A stretch of 64,000 bases of DNA, from positions 62,001-126,000 of the forward strand of contig JAQGEQ010000162.1 in the NCBI GenBank assembly GCA_034620365.1, written 5' to 3'. The position numbers and the translations under genes were made by a program. This document shows, one piece after another, positions 1-11,344 of the stretch (within the stretch, counting starts at the first letter, position 1; each line of letters begins with the position of its first letter). Origin of the DNA: Pegea sp. RAD2-039 (taxonomy: Eukaryota > Chordata > Thaliacea > Salpida > Salpidae). Under the pieces are notes generated by a model. The model was not told the DNA's origin, did not search any database, and was given only the letters and a program-made list of their open reading frames with translations.

Positions 1-190
1 TAAAGATGACTCCCTGATGGGTTCATTGTCAGTGACGGCATCATTATTTTCAATATCATGGTTACTAGTCACCGAAAAATTGTTTTGTTGACTCTAAACA
101 ATCAAAATACAATGATGACGTCACAACCGACGTCAACGGCGTCATCTTCTTATATTTGTTTAGAAAAAGTTCTTCGCTCAGTTTACTCTT
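1..190. repeat. Start of duplicated unit, CRE-rich segment (copy 1)
   Basis: This segment matches 32,103-32,292, 39,930-40,110 and 62,768-62,945 with few changes, so the window opens inside a duplicated unit. On the minus strand all copies keep a short acidic reading stretch (in the 40-kb copy, ENNDADTDND then TRESSSF) and a second frame beginning MTPxTSVVTSSL. Which frame, if either, is coding is unclear, because stops appear at different places in different copies. The copy here is continuous with about 1.6 kb of extra sequence to its right that the other three copies lack. Confidence 0.7.
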
Positions 191-480
191 GATCTTTAAA
201 TTTCTTAACTGTGATTGATAACTTTACAACCACACAAGTTCACCAGTGACGTCATCGATTCAATTCGATGTAATACTGTTTCAATTGGGAAAGCTTTGAC
301 ACATATTCAGCATATTTACTTTGGTCACGTGATGGATAACGTTCTTGACGCGTAAATGGTAGTGGAGTTGATGACGTCGATGATAATGATTGTTGTTAGT
401 GCGTTTCACTTCATTGGGAGTGTAGGGAATGGTCTTCCTGTCAAATTGATACTCAATTGATGCTAATGATGACGTCACAA
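111..480. promoter_or_regulatory. Cluster of CRE/ATF-like palindromes
   Basis: Perfect TGACGTCA palindromes lie at 116-123, 247-254 and 470-477, and near matches at about 129-135 and 372-379. This is a very high density for AT-rich DNA. TGACGTCA is the classical binding site of CREB/ATF bZIP factors. A caution is that the motif also encodes Thr-Ser in candidate minus-strand coding frames, so some copies may simply be codons. The duplicate at 32.2 kb keeps one perfect site (32,215-32,222), while the 40-kb and 62.9-kb copies have mostly lost it. Confidence 0.3.
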
Positions 481-484
481 ACAC
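252..484 (-). pseudogene. Possible ELL/occludin-domain C-terminal fragment
   Basis: Minus-strand frame 252-395 encodes 47 residues before a stop and ends SKYAEYVSKLSQLKQYYIEL. The spacing of Lys, Tyr, Leu and Lys resembles the end of the occludin/ELL homology domain (pattern K-x-x-x-YL-x-x-KL-x-x-IK-x-x-I-x-E), which in ELL proteins takes part in transcription-elongation complexes. Just upstream a second frame (up to 484) reads SIEYQFDRKTIPYTPNEVKR. The two look like parts of one gene separated by a frameshift or small intron. The block is present only in the first unit. The family call is a weak motif match from memory. Confidence 0.28.
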
Positions 485-655
485 TTGTCAATAGAATAGT
501 AGAGATTTTTGAGGTAATAATTGATTGAGAGTAACAGCAAGAGAACAAGCAAGTGATCTGTCAATAATTCAATCGTGTCATCATCTACTCAGTGAAATTT
601 ACAAATTAATTCTGTTTTTTTTTAAACTATTTTAATTAATTATCTAAAAATTTGG

Positions 656-921
656 AAAAAGAAATGGGTCCAATACTACCGGTTAGGCTGTGACACTTAT
701 TTAGAGAAATGATCGGATGACTTTTATTAATATTCTGGTCAAAGTACTACAATAGAGAAAATTGCCTAAAGAAATCAGGTAGAACATTGAACCAATTAGA
801 ATCAGAAAGAAGTTCGAACATCTGATCATAACACAGTGTACACAGCTCCTAACCTCATACCGTCCACCATCTCAAGCCTCCTAGTAGCTGGATTACAAGC
901 GCACGCCACAACGCCCGGCGA
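656..921 (-). mobile_element. 7SL (SRP RNA)-related element, copy 1, near full length
   Basis: On the minus strand the element starts CGCCGGGCGTTGTGGCGTGC and continues with a CTTGTAATCCAGCTACTAGG stretch, matching the Alu domain of 7SL/SRP RNA in order. Further positions, such as GATCAGATGTTCGAACTTC, align with the start of the SRP S-domain. The 3' end reads AGCCTAACC then GGACCCATTTCTTTTT, matching the 7SL 3' strand and a Pol III T-run terminator. The middle is diverged, and no convincing SRP54-binding asymmetric loop is visible. It is therefore more likely a SINE or retropseudogene than a working SRP RNA gene. Confidence 0.65.
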
Positions 922-2390
922 AAATACGTTTTCGAAATAATATTTATACCTTTTTTCTTACAATAATATTTCTCCTTAAACATCAATTTCCTAATTTCAT
1001 TGCTTATTTAATAATTACATAAATAAAAACTTGTTTTGTTCTTACTTATTTAATACAAAGAAAACTCTTAACTAAATTGCTGTTTTAGGTTATTGCACAA
1101 TTAGTACTTGGAAGCAGCTGTCATCAGACATTGTCATCTTAAGATCACTCGCGTTGTTTAAGTAAAAGTTGAACTCATCTAATATTGCCAACATTACCAT
1201 TTATAAATTGTGATTTGTTTTCTTTTTGATAAAATTAACTTTATAGGTATTATTTGTGAAAATGTATGTTAACGAGAGCTACTCTCTTCAGGCATTGTGC
1301 CTCGCGTTTATTGTAATAAATAAATAAATAAATAGACAAATGAATAATAGAAATCTAGCAATTTTCGCTAAAGACTAAAAATAATTTTAGTTTAGTTTAA
1401 TTTTAAAAACATTACCAGAAAACGATGGAATTATTTTTGTGAAATTTATAATATTTTAAATTTATTTTAGTAATTTTGAATTTAAGTTGAACATGAAACG
1501 TCAAAGAGAAAGCAAAACTTGTTTCTATATTATTATTTAGTTTGCAATTTTTAAATGTGATTAAGTTACATGCATTTAGTATAGTCAATTTTAAATATAT
1601 CAGTTGACCAACTAGAATTTTTGATCACAAAATACAGTTAAAATGATAAAGTTGAATTCCTCTATTTAATCAAAGCTGATATTTTGGTTTACATTTTTTG
1701 ATCACTTAATTCTATATTGGCTTCACTTTCAAAGCCATTAGTAGTCATCTAACATTCTTAACGTATTATTGTAGTACCTGTTTTACTTATTAACTTTTAC
1801 TGTATTGCTAAAGCAAATTGTACACATTTCACAATCAAGCTTTTTCTGGCTTATACTTTTAACTTTTAAAATTAAGTTTTGTTGATTGTATTTATGAGCT
1901 AAAGATACAAATTAAACTGAATTGAAATATAACTACAGAACTCATTAACCGTAGTTTTTTTATTGAATTTAGATTTATTAAAAACTCACAAAAGATTAAA
2001 CGATTGACACAAGGTATACACAAAGGACATACTAAATGAAATTAATTAAATGAGCTTCGTTTACTTTAGCTTTGATTACATAAAGATTTGTTGATAAATT
2101 CATTTCTTTCACTGACAAGTAGTACAGATTTTCTAATATAGTGTAAACACTAAATTTTATTCAATTATAAGTTTTATTTAAATAATTTTCTCTTTCATCT
2201 GATTACATATAATTATACGATTGGATACAACGAGAAATTTATACAAAAATTCAGTTCAACATCAATTAATAAAATATTCAACATATACCAAACATAAAAC
2301 CTCATTTGCTATTCTAATGTACTCGAATTTTTTTGGTCAAGCATTAGTTAATACACCTTGTCAAAAAAATGCGTTTGTCCCAACTTTTCG
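922..2390. other. AT-rich spacer with a LINE 3' tail and one old duplicated block
   Basis: No gene is supported here. The stretch holds a LINE tail (1,258-1,336). From about 1,800 onward it is homologous to 32,285, 40,125 and 62,955 onward. Around 2,190 it carries a block (CTCATTCATCTGATT...) also found at 14,937, 32,668, 40,497, 43,436, 51,777 and 63,331. In the Y copies that block is preceded by TTTATTTCAG and reads SSHSSDSTI on the plus strand, so it may be an old exon. Confidence 0.5.
1258..1336 (+). mobile_element. 3' tail of a CR1-like LINE
   Basis: The sequence GAGAGCTACTCTC, then GGCATTGTGCC, then TTTATTGTAATAAATAAATA parallels the 3' end of the LINE fragment ending at 22,535 (GAGAGGTGCTCTC, GGCACCCTCC, TTTATTGTAATAAATAAATA). 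Both have a small hairpin followed by a TAAA-type repeat tail, as in many non-LTR retrotransposons. No reverse transcriptase sequence precedes this copy, so it is a severely 5'-truncated insertion or a SINE borrowing the LINE tail. Confidence 0.6.
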
Positions 2391-4360
2391 GTAAAGACAC
2401 TTTCAGTAGTAATGTATCAAGGTAGAATGTAAGACGTAAAGGAAAAAAGAAGTATATGCAAATGAAAAGGCAAAAGTAAAATCGACAAAATGAATATTAT
2501 AAAGATGAAACTATCGATTTTGGCAGGCACGTTTGTGAATGAATAAGCTATTGCAACAAACGCACATTTGGCTGCAATGTAATTGAGATTTAAAGATCGT
2601 GGAACTATTATCTATCAGAATTGATTTGTTTTGGTTCACGAAAGATGTTGATGAATGTCTTCAAACTTCACGTTCATCTGCAAATTAAAAAACTGTTTGT
2701 TAAACTGTTTGTAAACAAATTTTTGTTTTTGTATTCAAAATTTGATAAGTATTTATAATTATTTTGATGTTTTGTAAATAAATAAAAACATTTTCTTCAA
2801 TCTAAAGATAAAAATTAAAATTATTCAAAAAGTGAAAAACAATTTGTGGATTTTGTGTTTTTAAAACTGAAATAAGTGAAAACAAGAAAAATTTTATTGG
2901 TCATTTAAAGCTGTTTTCTCATTTGATAAAAGCAATAATAGAAAACAAACGAAAATTTGATGAAAAACGCTTATTATTGGATCACAAATTTTTACAATTA
3001 TTACAAAAATCATTTTATAAAAGTTTCTTGGAGTCTTAAATCAAAAAGCCTTTATTTATTTCAAGTTGAATTATTTATATTTACTTCTAACAAAAAAACT
3101 TTGCAACAAAGTAGCAACATGAAATTAGTGACTTTGAAGTCAAAGTATTTAGCATCCAAATGCAATTCTTTGTTGATATTAGATGTTTGCTGGAGTCTCT
3201 CAAGATAAGATTTTAAGAGGACTGCATCAAAACAACAAATATTTTAATGAAAATCAATGTAACCTGAATAAACTACAGCGACTGATAAAAGTTTAGATTT
3301 TCTCCTTTGGCATTCAGATATTCTCATTAGCTAACATTTGTCTAAATAGTCCAAATATCTTCATCATCTGCCTGATAAGTGAGATCAAATCTTAACCAAC
3401 AAATCGATTAATCTTTAATTTACAAACTACCTGATAATTAACCTATTTTTTAGAAAGATCTCTTTGTTGAAATCTTTATATTGTACCATAATGTTTAAGT
3501 TTGCTTCAAATCTTAGAAAAATATTCGTAGATATCAGAATTCTACTGGAATCTATAAATACAGAGAAAACCAACACATAATGTAAATGATTTAAATTCGA
3601 ACTAACCTGACCAAACAACAGCAACTGAAAAAACGTCTGATTTTATCATTTTGTATTTAGACATTGTCATCAGCCGAGATTTGTCAATCAAGTTCAGATC
3701 ATCTCTTATTAATTACAAAAGCTTTATAGTTAACCAACAAACCCAGTAATTTTCAATTTTTCAAGTTTTGTTTTAAGATAATCAGTTGTGAAACTCAAAA
3801 TTTTTATCAAAATTTAAACATGTAGCTGATGAGATTAATTGTCAAAAATGAGATTTAGTTTTTGCTAAGAGTTGTTTATTATTTGAAACTGACCAGCAAA
3901 GTTCGAACATTAGGAGAAAAATTTGGTTTCTTTGATTCTCTAACCAAAATCTCATCGAAGTAAGAGTAAGTAGTTGTACTCTCATGTGACCTACAAAACT
4001 AAGAATGTAGGATTCTGTGAAGAAAATCAATCATTAAATTAAATCACAAGATAGCGCTGTAGTAACAACTTACCTGACAGATTTTGCAAGACATGTTTCT
4101 AAATCTCATCAACTGTGCTTCACTTTGTAAACAAAGATTTGTAAATATCAGATGTTTGCTTGATTATAAACTAAAACAAAAAGTTAAAAAAGGAAAATTC
4201 AACAAGTTCAGATATCTTCATCAACTCCAGTATTGTATAAAAAGTAGCTTCCAAATCTCTCAGAAATTTCATTGATTTTCAATTTAATGGTAAAAAAAGA
4301 TCAAAATAAGTTGATCATCTCTAAAAGATTAGTTATCAGTTATAATTTATAGTTGTATTT
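2391..4360 (-). pseudogene. Q1: degraded multi-exon gene, family Q (LEDGF/TFIIS-N-like?)
   Basis: Minus-strand exons can be traced by splice sites and by conservation with nine other copies. A D exon lies at about 4,200-4,275. The ES exon at 3,894-4,014 follows TTCTTCACAG, precedes GTCAG, and reads YFDEILVRESKKPNF with one TAG near its start. The next exon lies near 3,640-3,700. Another, after GATGCAG at about 3,220, reads SYLERLQQTSNINKELHLDA. In better-kept copies the last exon ends EARKQLDK and a stop. The whole is helical and charged. The D+ES pattern resembles the TFIIS-N/LEDGF integrase-binding fold, but only weakly. Stops and frame breaks make this copy a pseudogene. Confidence 0.4.
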
Positions 4361-5985
4361 TCATGAAAAATATTTTCTGTTTAAGAAAAAACTCAAAGAA
4401 GTTATTTAAATTTGACAAAAAGGTGAGGAGAAATATTCTCATACGTAGAAAACGATTTTATTGATTTTGAAAATAAAATCTTCATCTGATTAAAGGATGA
4501 TGTTAACAACAAAGACTAATAACCCTAAATTAAGAACTCACTTTGGGAATCATCCAAAGAAAACTTTCCTTCAAGAAATTTTTATCAAATGCGTTCTATC
4601 AAACAAAATATTCAAGATTTACTTTTATATAAACTAGTTATTTGTAGAAGCCAGAACTGCAAAACTGAATTTATATTTTATCTGCATCTTTTAAAGTAGT
4701 CTATCAAATTATTAAGAAATCAAGATCTTTTCTAGAGTTCAATCAAAACACACATTTGTAAAAAAATAATGAAATTAAAAAAATTGCTTTAGAAACTAAA
4801 ACTTAAATTAATTACTATTATATAAAAGCTTATTTTTATAGAAAGTTAATGAAACAGCTTTAATTATTATTTATTATCAGCATATTTAAAATAAAAAAAT
4901 GTTTGTTTCAATTAAATAGTTCAATTAACTAAACTGAAAAGTTAAATTATTCTTTGACAAGATTGTGTAAAAGAATTGAAAATTAGACATTTAATACAAA
5001 ATAAATATATATATGTAAACTGCAAATATCAACCTCAAAACAAATTTAAAGTAAGAACAAGATATCATCTTTATGTAATGTATATGATAATTAAATTAAT
5101 AAATGAAATTAACAAATCTCAAGAAAGTTCAAAACTCATTGACAATTATAAAGTTTAAATAAATAAATAACAAAATACTTACAACTTCAAGCATTGAACA
5201 TAATTACTCATGATTTTGACAACCAAAAAGCAAAACAAAAACCATGAAAGTTGTTTAATTTTTTCCTGAAGAAATATGTAAAAATAAATAAACATCTTTA
5301 TTACATTTTTAAGGCTTGAATTACAAACTTTAAATTTATCAATTCAATATTTAATTTTCTAACATTTTATAAACAGCTAAAAATAGTATGACTTTTAAAC
5401 ATCATTTAAAAATTTAAATTAACATTAAATAACTATTAATAAAACACATAAACATCATAATTATATAAACTATGATTTTTATATATATAAACAAAAACAT
5501 AAAACCAAATTGCCTGAATAATAAATTTAGTCAATTATAAAAATGATTTAAAACTAAATGACAAACTTTTAAGAAGTTGATATGAAATATCTGTCTAAAA
5601 GAAGAAGTAGTAAGATTAATTATTTAAAATTTATATGTTTGTCATTTAAAGTTATTAAGACAAGTGAAGTTATATTAGCTTGTAATTGTAAAAAGCTGTT
5701 TATTTAAATTAAAAAACTAAGCACTGATATGCTAAAGTCTTCATTTTAAATTATATCTTTTTCTATTGATAGAACGTAGTAACAAATTGTTGGTTAAAAA
5801 GATTTTTAATTTGTATTTATTTTTATTATAAAGCTCTCATAAGTTAGGAACTGGTTTTGTCATTTGTCTTACTACTTTTACTAATAAAATTACTCTTTTA
5901 AAACATCAAACTGAAACAGTGATGACTTAAAAAAATTTGCGCTGATTGACCGTAAAATAGTTCTTAACTAAGATTTCAAATAGTT
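4361..5985. other. AT-rich DNA without a recognised gene
   Basis: Very AT-rich, with scattered short open frames that have no splice-site support and no homologous copy in the window. The stretch 4,360-4,420 is still the upstream intron region of Q1, with the TTAAGAAAAAACTCAAAGAA block shared with 11.83 and 50.55 kb. Nothing else could be supported. Confidence 0.5.
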
Positions 5986-8000
5986 CTTAAAACTATCAAA
6001 AGATTCCATTATCAACCAATTTCACATTTTGGTTAAGTGGCTCCTCTGCCTTCTAAGATTAACTTTAACATTTTAATCAGATAAGGAAGTGATTTAGAGC
6101 CAATGGTTTTTTCGACAATTTAAAGAGAGAGCAGTGAGAAGGTTGTTATGTTTAGATACGCTAACAGTTGTATGCTAGTTGATCATGTGATCAGCTAATG
6201 TTGTGTTTATATTTGCAAGCTTTTTATCAGTGCCATAGTAAGCTGATGATTTCTATAGCGCCTCTACTGGTTACTAATGTTTTGGTCGCTATGCTTCGTT
6301 GCTTACAAATGATTTCTGTATCACGTGTTTAACAGTTGTTTACAAAAACAGTTTCATATGTTGTGCCTGAAATAAACAAGTGTTATACAAGATTTTATTG
6401 GAATCGAAGCAGCGTTTTCGGGTTGATGAAACATATGTTGTTGATGACATCAGCAATTAAGTCACTATTCAAAAAAGAAGCTTAGAGAAGAGTCTTACAT
6501 CAACAATGTACTGGGACTAGAAGAAACACTAATGGTATCACTAGTGGAGAGTGCTAGAACTTGTTGTAGAATGTTTTAAAAGTCTTCAGTTGTTGTAGAG
6601 ATATTAACTTCCAATTTTAATTCAGAAACTATTAAAAAAAATTTTTTAATGACTCATTTAGAGGTTTAGAAATTAAGAAACTAAATCACAAAACATAAAA
6701 CCGTATCTGTTACTGAAACAGAACACAGTTGTATATTTTTAAACGTTTATGAAAATGTAGTTTTATATAAACCTAAATATTGTAGTTAAACATTTACTTA
6801 AAGTAATTGTCTTGTTTGTTTTGATTACGAATAACAGAAACAATTTAAAGGCCTTTGCGGTAGTTTAAGTTTAAAAGCAATTGATATATAAATAAGAAAT
6901 AAAGCAATTTATTTTGTAGTAAGCAGTTCAGTTAGCAATTACAGAAGCTTTTGATTATAGAAAAAAATTGGAAATTTTGAACTTTTATACTTGCTTATTG
7001 TTCACTTCAGCAAAGCAATTGGCAAAAAGATAGCTTACAACAAAGAGTGGTGCTCCCGGTTTCATTTTAGGGAAATAAACGCTCAAAGCTCTCATAGATC
7101 TCATCTTAAATAGTTCGTTAAAAACCTCAAAAAAAGACAAAATACCCTCACTATCCAAGTCTAATATAACAATCTTACAAGCAATTTGATTATTTTAACA
7201 AGTAGCACCGACTTGAAGATTTTCCATGATAATAACATCAAGTATCTATCCACCAACTTGGAATCCAAAGTTAGACTCTCTCGTATGGCTTACAAGCAAC
7301 AAATACAAGAATATATTTAAAGTTAGTTGATAAAATCTTTGAAAACTTATCAAAGATGATCTTACAAATATTTGAAAGACTAAAGATAAAAATAATTATT
7401 TCAAAAGCTTCATCTCACCAACAAGACTTTATGAAACGACTTCACGAGAAACGCTGAGAAAATAATTGAAAAACACAAAATTGATCATAATATGATTTTA
7501 TTAAACATTTTCTTCAATATAGAAGAAGTGAAACAGAAAATCAAGTTGAGAATAAAGTTGTCCTATAGTTAAGATAAAAACTTCCCAATTAGTCTTTGCT
7601 TTCTCGTTTTTGTTATCAAAGCCATCTTTGTGGATTTACAAAACATTGTTGCACCTAACAATTAGTAGATGACATCAACATACTTTTGATTTTACAAATC
7701 TTGTTTTATAAAAGATACACAAAAGTTGTAAAATAAATTTTTTGATGAACAATAATCTGTAAAACTTTAGACTAATTCTACACTGATAATTATTAATCAT
7801 TATTTCAAATGAGATAAAACAAACCAAATGAGAGTTTCTCCTAGTAAATCAATCTTTACATCAGCAACATACTCTTCAGTTTTAACAAATTCTGTTCAAT
7901 TCTGAGCCTTCATTTAATTATAGTTTGTTTAAGCCATTGCAATATTCGAGACAAGTTTTTCGACCTTGTGATTATTCATAAATTGTTAATTCCAATTAAA
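5986..8000. repeat. Duplicated block Z1
   Basis: Matches 53,756-55,760 almost throughout, and continues collinearly into the following Q2-P1 region (matching 55.8-59.1 kb). A third, partial copy is at 22,545-22,905. The block contains the remains of a plus-strand exon at about 6,395-6,580 that is open in the 54-kb copy but carries a stop and indels here. The segment 7,000-7,950 shows no gene. Confidence 0.8.
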
Positions 8001-8039
8001 TTAGATGTAAAAGAAAAAATATTTATATGCAACCACAAG

Positions 8040-9010
8040 GTCGAAGGTAAATGCAGGCAATGGAATGCTATAAAAATGAAATTGTCGATTTTGATATACA
8101 TGATTGTGATTAAATCATCCGATTAAATAAACGTACATCTGGCTGCAATGTGATTTAGATTTGATGATCGTGGAACTATTATTTATCTAGCTGTTTTCTT
8201 GCTTCATATGAAGAATCGGTTTGTTTTGGCTCACCAAAGATGTTGATGAATGCCTTCAAACTTCTCGTTCTTCTGTAAGTTCAGAGAAGTGTTCATTAAA
8301 CTGTTTGTAAACAAATATTTGGTTTTTGTATTCAAAATTTGATAAGTATTTATAATTATTTTGATGTTTTGTAAATAAATCAATAACATTTTCTTCAATC
8401 TAAATATAAATTTCGAATTTATTTAAAATTTGAGAAAAAATTTGTGGATTTTGTGTTTTCTAAAACTGAAATAATTGAAATCAGAAAAATTTTATTGGTG
8501 ATTTAAAGCTGTTTAAACAGTATTACAGGTTTACCTTGTTAGATAGGGTTCAATTTATATACTCTAACAATTTTCTATGAAAATTATGATCATAAAATCA
8601 GTAGTTTAGTTTTATTTCAAATCTGTTCGTTGATATTAGATGTTTGCTGGAGTTTTTCAAGATAAAATTATAATAGGACTGCATCAAAAACAACAAATAT
8701 TTTTAATGAAAATCAATGAAACCTGAACAATCTACAGCAACTGAAAAATGTTTAGATTTTCTCTTGTTGCATTCGGACATTCTCATCAGTTGACATCTGT
8801 ATAAATTGTCATCTGAATCTTCATTATCCACCAGATAATTAAAAAAAGTTTGAAATTTGACCAACAAACTCAGTAATTTCGTATTTTGAAGTTTTATTTA
8901 AAGTTAATCAAATGGGTAACCCAAACTTTTAATAAAAAGTAGCTGATGATATAAATAGTTGAAAATGTAATGTAGTTTTTACTAAGAGTTTTTTTTAGTT
9001 TAATACTGAC
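8040..9010 (-). pseudogene. Q2: truncated family Q copy
   Basis: Minus-strand family Q exons are visible. One exon at about 8,730-8,835 reads EDSDDNLYRCQLMRMSECNK and then ends at TTCAG|GTTTC. Another follows GATGCAG near 8,675. Remains of the terminal exon (the ARKQLDK region) and a 3' segment lie at 8,130-8,280. The upstream D and ES exons are missing: the copy stops at about 9,005 just past the CTGGTCAG splice donor position and runs into unrelated AT-rich sequence. The same truncation occurs in Q5 and Q9, so it predates their duplication. Confidence 0.4.
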
Positions 9011-9339
9011 CAGCTTCTTATAGAAAATTTAGAAGCAGTTTAAATAAATATCTATTACTCGTACGACTTTTAGATTCAATATTAATTTTAATCTAAATGA
9101 ATAATCAAAACTGTGTTTATAGAAAGTAATAACAAATATGCAATTCAGTTTTGATCTAGAGTTAAGTAATATGAAATGTAATTGTTGTTTAAAAACTTTT
9201 AAAAATATTAAAAGTAATAAAATTATAATTTATATCTATATATATTTACAAAATACACTTAAATAAACATCAAATTAAAATATTTATCATTATATAAATA
9301 ATTCTATAAACAAAATAAAACAAACAGTGTGTATATATT

Positions 9340-9442
9340 TGATCAACATACATACCATACAATGCCTAGAAGCTTATAACCTCAAACCTTCCACTATCTC
9401 AAGCCTCTTGGTAGCTGGATTACAAGCATATGCCAGAACGCT
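9340..9442 (-). repeat. 7SL-related 5' head fragment, copy A
   Basis: On the minus strand it reads GCTTGTAATCCAGCTACC, then AAGAGGCTTGAGATAGTGG, the 5' Alu-domain portion of the elements at 656-921 and 13.87 kb. It diverges after about 90 bases. Two more copies at 34,240-34,353 and 57,075-57,192 lie at the same place beside PCGF-like copies, so this fragment moved as part of the larger duplication. Confidence 0.6.
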
Positions 9443-9711
9443 CAGCGAATGTGACTTTTCAAAATATTATTTAAAGGCAAAGTGTTTTTTTTTATATAAT
9501 CTTCTCTTTCGAAAGTCACTTTTCAAATATTGATCAACTAAAGAAATAAAAGAGAAATGAAACAAAATTTAGTTTTGTTTGTTTACAAAAAACATTTACA
9601 AAAACATCACATTTTTTCGATTTAGTAACCAGTTTGTTCGATGTTCTTTTTATCATGTGTTTTGCATGCCACAGTTTGAGGTGTTACATTTTTTCAAATA
9701 AGTTTACTTAC

Positions 9712-11344
9712 AAATGGTTGTTTTGAAACTTTCTAATAAGCGTTTGCTTCCATATGGGTTTTTGAAGAATGAATGCTTGTATTCATTTCTTCATCTCCTA
9801 TCAATTCTTCGTTCTTGCGAGTAAATTTCTTCAAAATTTTAGGATTTAAAGGTTTTTTTGAGTTGTCAACAGAAGAGGTTATATCAAAGTCACTTTCATT
9901 ATTTGTTTTACTACACTCAGATGTTTCTGATGCTATTTGTGTTGACATCATGGAAGAAGGTTTAACCGATCTCGGCTTATATTGTAATTTCCAGACTGGA
10001 ATCGGCTTCTTTTGCAACGCCCTTAAGGAAGATGTGCTTAAGGTCGATTGATTCTTGTCTGTTTTGTCACTATTAAATAAGTTTTCCTGTGACAGGACAC
10101 CACAACTTTTTCCAATATAATTATATACTTGAAAATCAAGAGAATGATAAATCTCATTCTTATTTCTTTGAATTTTATCTTTTTCTAAAAGAGATGTTAT
10201 CGCTGACTGTATAGTTTCATTTGTCTGAGACATATTTAAAGCACTCGTAGAAGCATGATCTGAAGTTGATAAAGAAGTTTTCTCATCAGAATTGTGGGAA
10301 GAAAATGTTTCAAAGATGTTCTCTAACTTATTCAAACTTGTGTTCGGAGTTGTGTGCCAAAAATTCGTTGCACAATGATTGGATGAGTTGCCGTTTGTTT
10401 TTTTACAATTTGATAGAAACAAAACATCTTGGTTTATTAACTTTTATTGTCATTTTTGTTCAAAAATTAGGGACTTCACTGTTTCTCAAAAGTTTTGAAT
10501 AATCATGCTTTATTATGCATTGATGATCGTTCTTTTTTCATATAAAATGTAAATTCAATCTCTAATATCTAAATAGAAAATTTATTTGACCAAAATAAAA
10601 TAGTTTATATATAAAATACCTTCCGGTTTTTTCCCAAACACCTCTTTTAGTGTCTTATCATTGTTAAGATATTCCTCATTGCACTCCAACACCACCTTTT
10701 GTTAAAACAAATAACTTTTAAACCTTTTTTCCAAACCAATTTTTCTACTTTAACATAATTACAAGTTATAAAATATACAAAACATGAAGACTTAAAAGTA
10801 AAAAAACTTGACTTAATATATTCAGTGAAGTTAAAAATAATTATAATTGGTTTATATACTTAAAGTTTTATTTGTTTAACAAACATTAGAAGTGGTTTAA
10901 AAAATCGTTCGTATTTTCTATGTCACTTATTTTAAATAAATACTTTTGAATCTACATTTTAAAAGTGCATAAAAGTATAAAATAATTACTTGAGTAGAGG
11001 TTTCCCGTCTATGTACACTTTCTAGCTTGGTAAAAACAAGTTTTTCAACTGATCTTACTGAGCTATTTTAGTTAATGATGATTTCAAACGGATCAATCTC
11101 GGGAATAATCTTTACAAAATGACTGTCCTCAACTTCATTGAGGTTGCTACAATAAAAACCATTTTTTGATGAAACGTATTTTTAAGAATAAATTTAAAAT
11201 CATACAAAGCTATATAATTGATAAAAAGAAATTCTTGATTAAAAAAGTCAACACAAACAATTTTCAAATTAAAGTAACTTTATAATCACCCAGTTAAATG
11301 TTTCAGTTTCAAAGTATATGCTCTGCTAGGATCTTCACTAAATT
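9712..11344 (-). pseudogene. P1: PCGF/Psc-like gene copy lacking its RING exons
   Basis: Four minus-strand exons with matching phases: linker 11,290-11,344 (EFSEDPSRAYTLKLKHLT), RAWUL-like part 1 10,990-11,146 (HFVKIIPEIDP, then SVEKLVFTKLE), RAWUL-like part 2 10,620-10,695 (VVLECNEEYLNNDKTLKEVF), and tail exon 9,712-10,427 ending at CCATTT|GTAAGT. PCGF proteins are core subunits of Polycomb repressive complex 1, with an N-terminal RING and a C-terminal RAWUL domain. The RAWUL call rests on the hydrophobic pattern and exon order. A TAA interrupts the first RAWUL exon and a TAG sits just before the tail donor. RAWUL part 2 is the only intact copy in the window. Both RING exons are deleted, so this copy cannot make a complete protein. 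Confidence 0.6.

Noticed and set aside
656-921. Human Alu contamination, because of the GTAATCCAGCTACTAGGAGG match
   Set aside because: The flanks, AT-rich body, 3' end and the three duplicated copies belong to this genome. The match is limited to positions expected from conserved SRP RNA.
3842-4030. Minus-strand frame ESYILSFVGHMRVQLL as a membrane-type peptide
   Set aside because: Splice phase from the D exon selects the neighbouring frame (YFDEILVRESKKPNF), which is also the better conserved one.
9773-10051. Plus-strand open frame opposite the PCGF tail exon
   Set aside because: It is the antisense shadow of the minus-strand exon, which has splice sites and four conserved copies.
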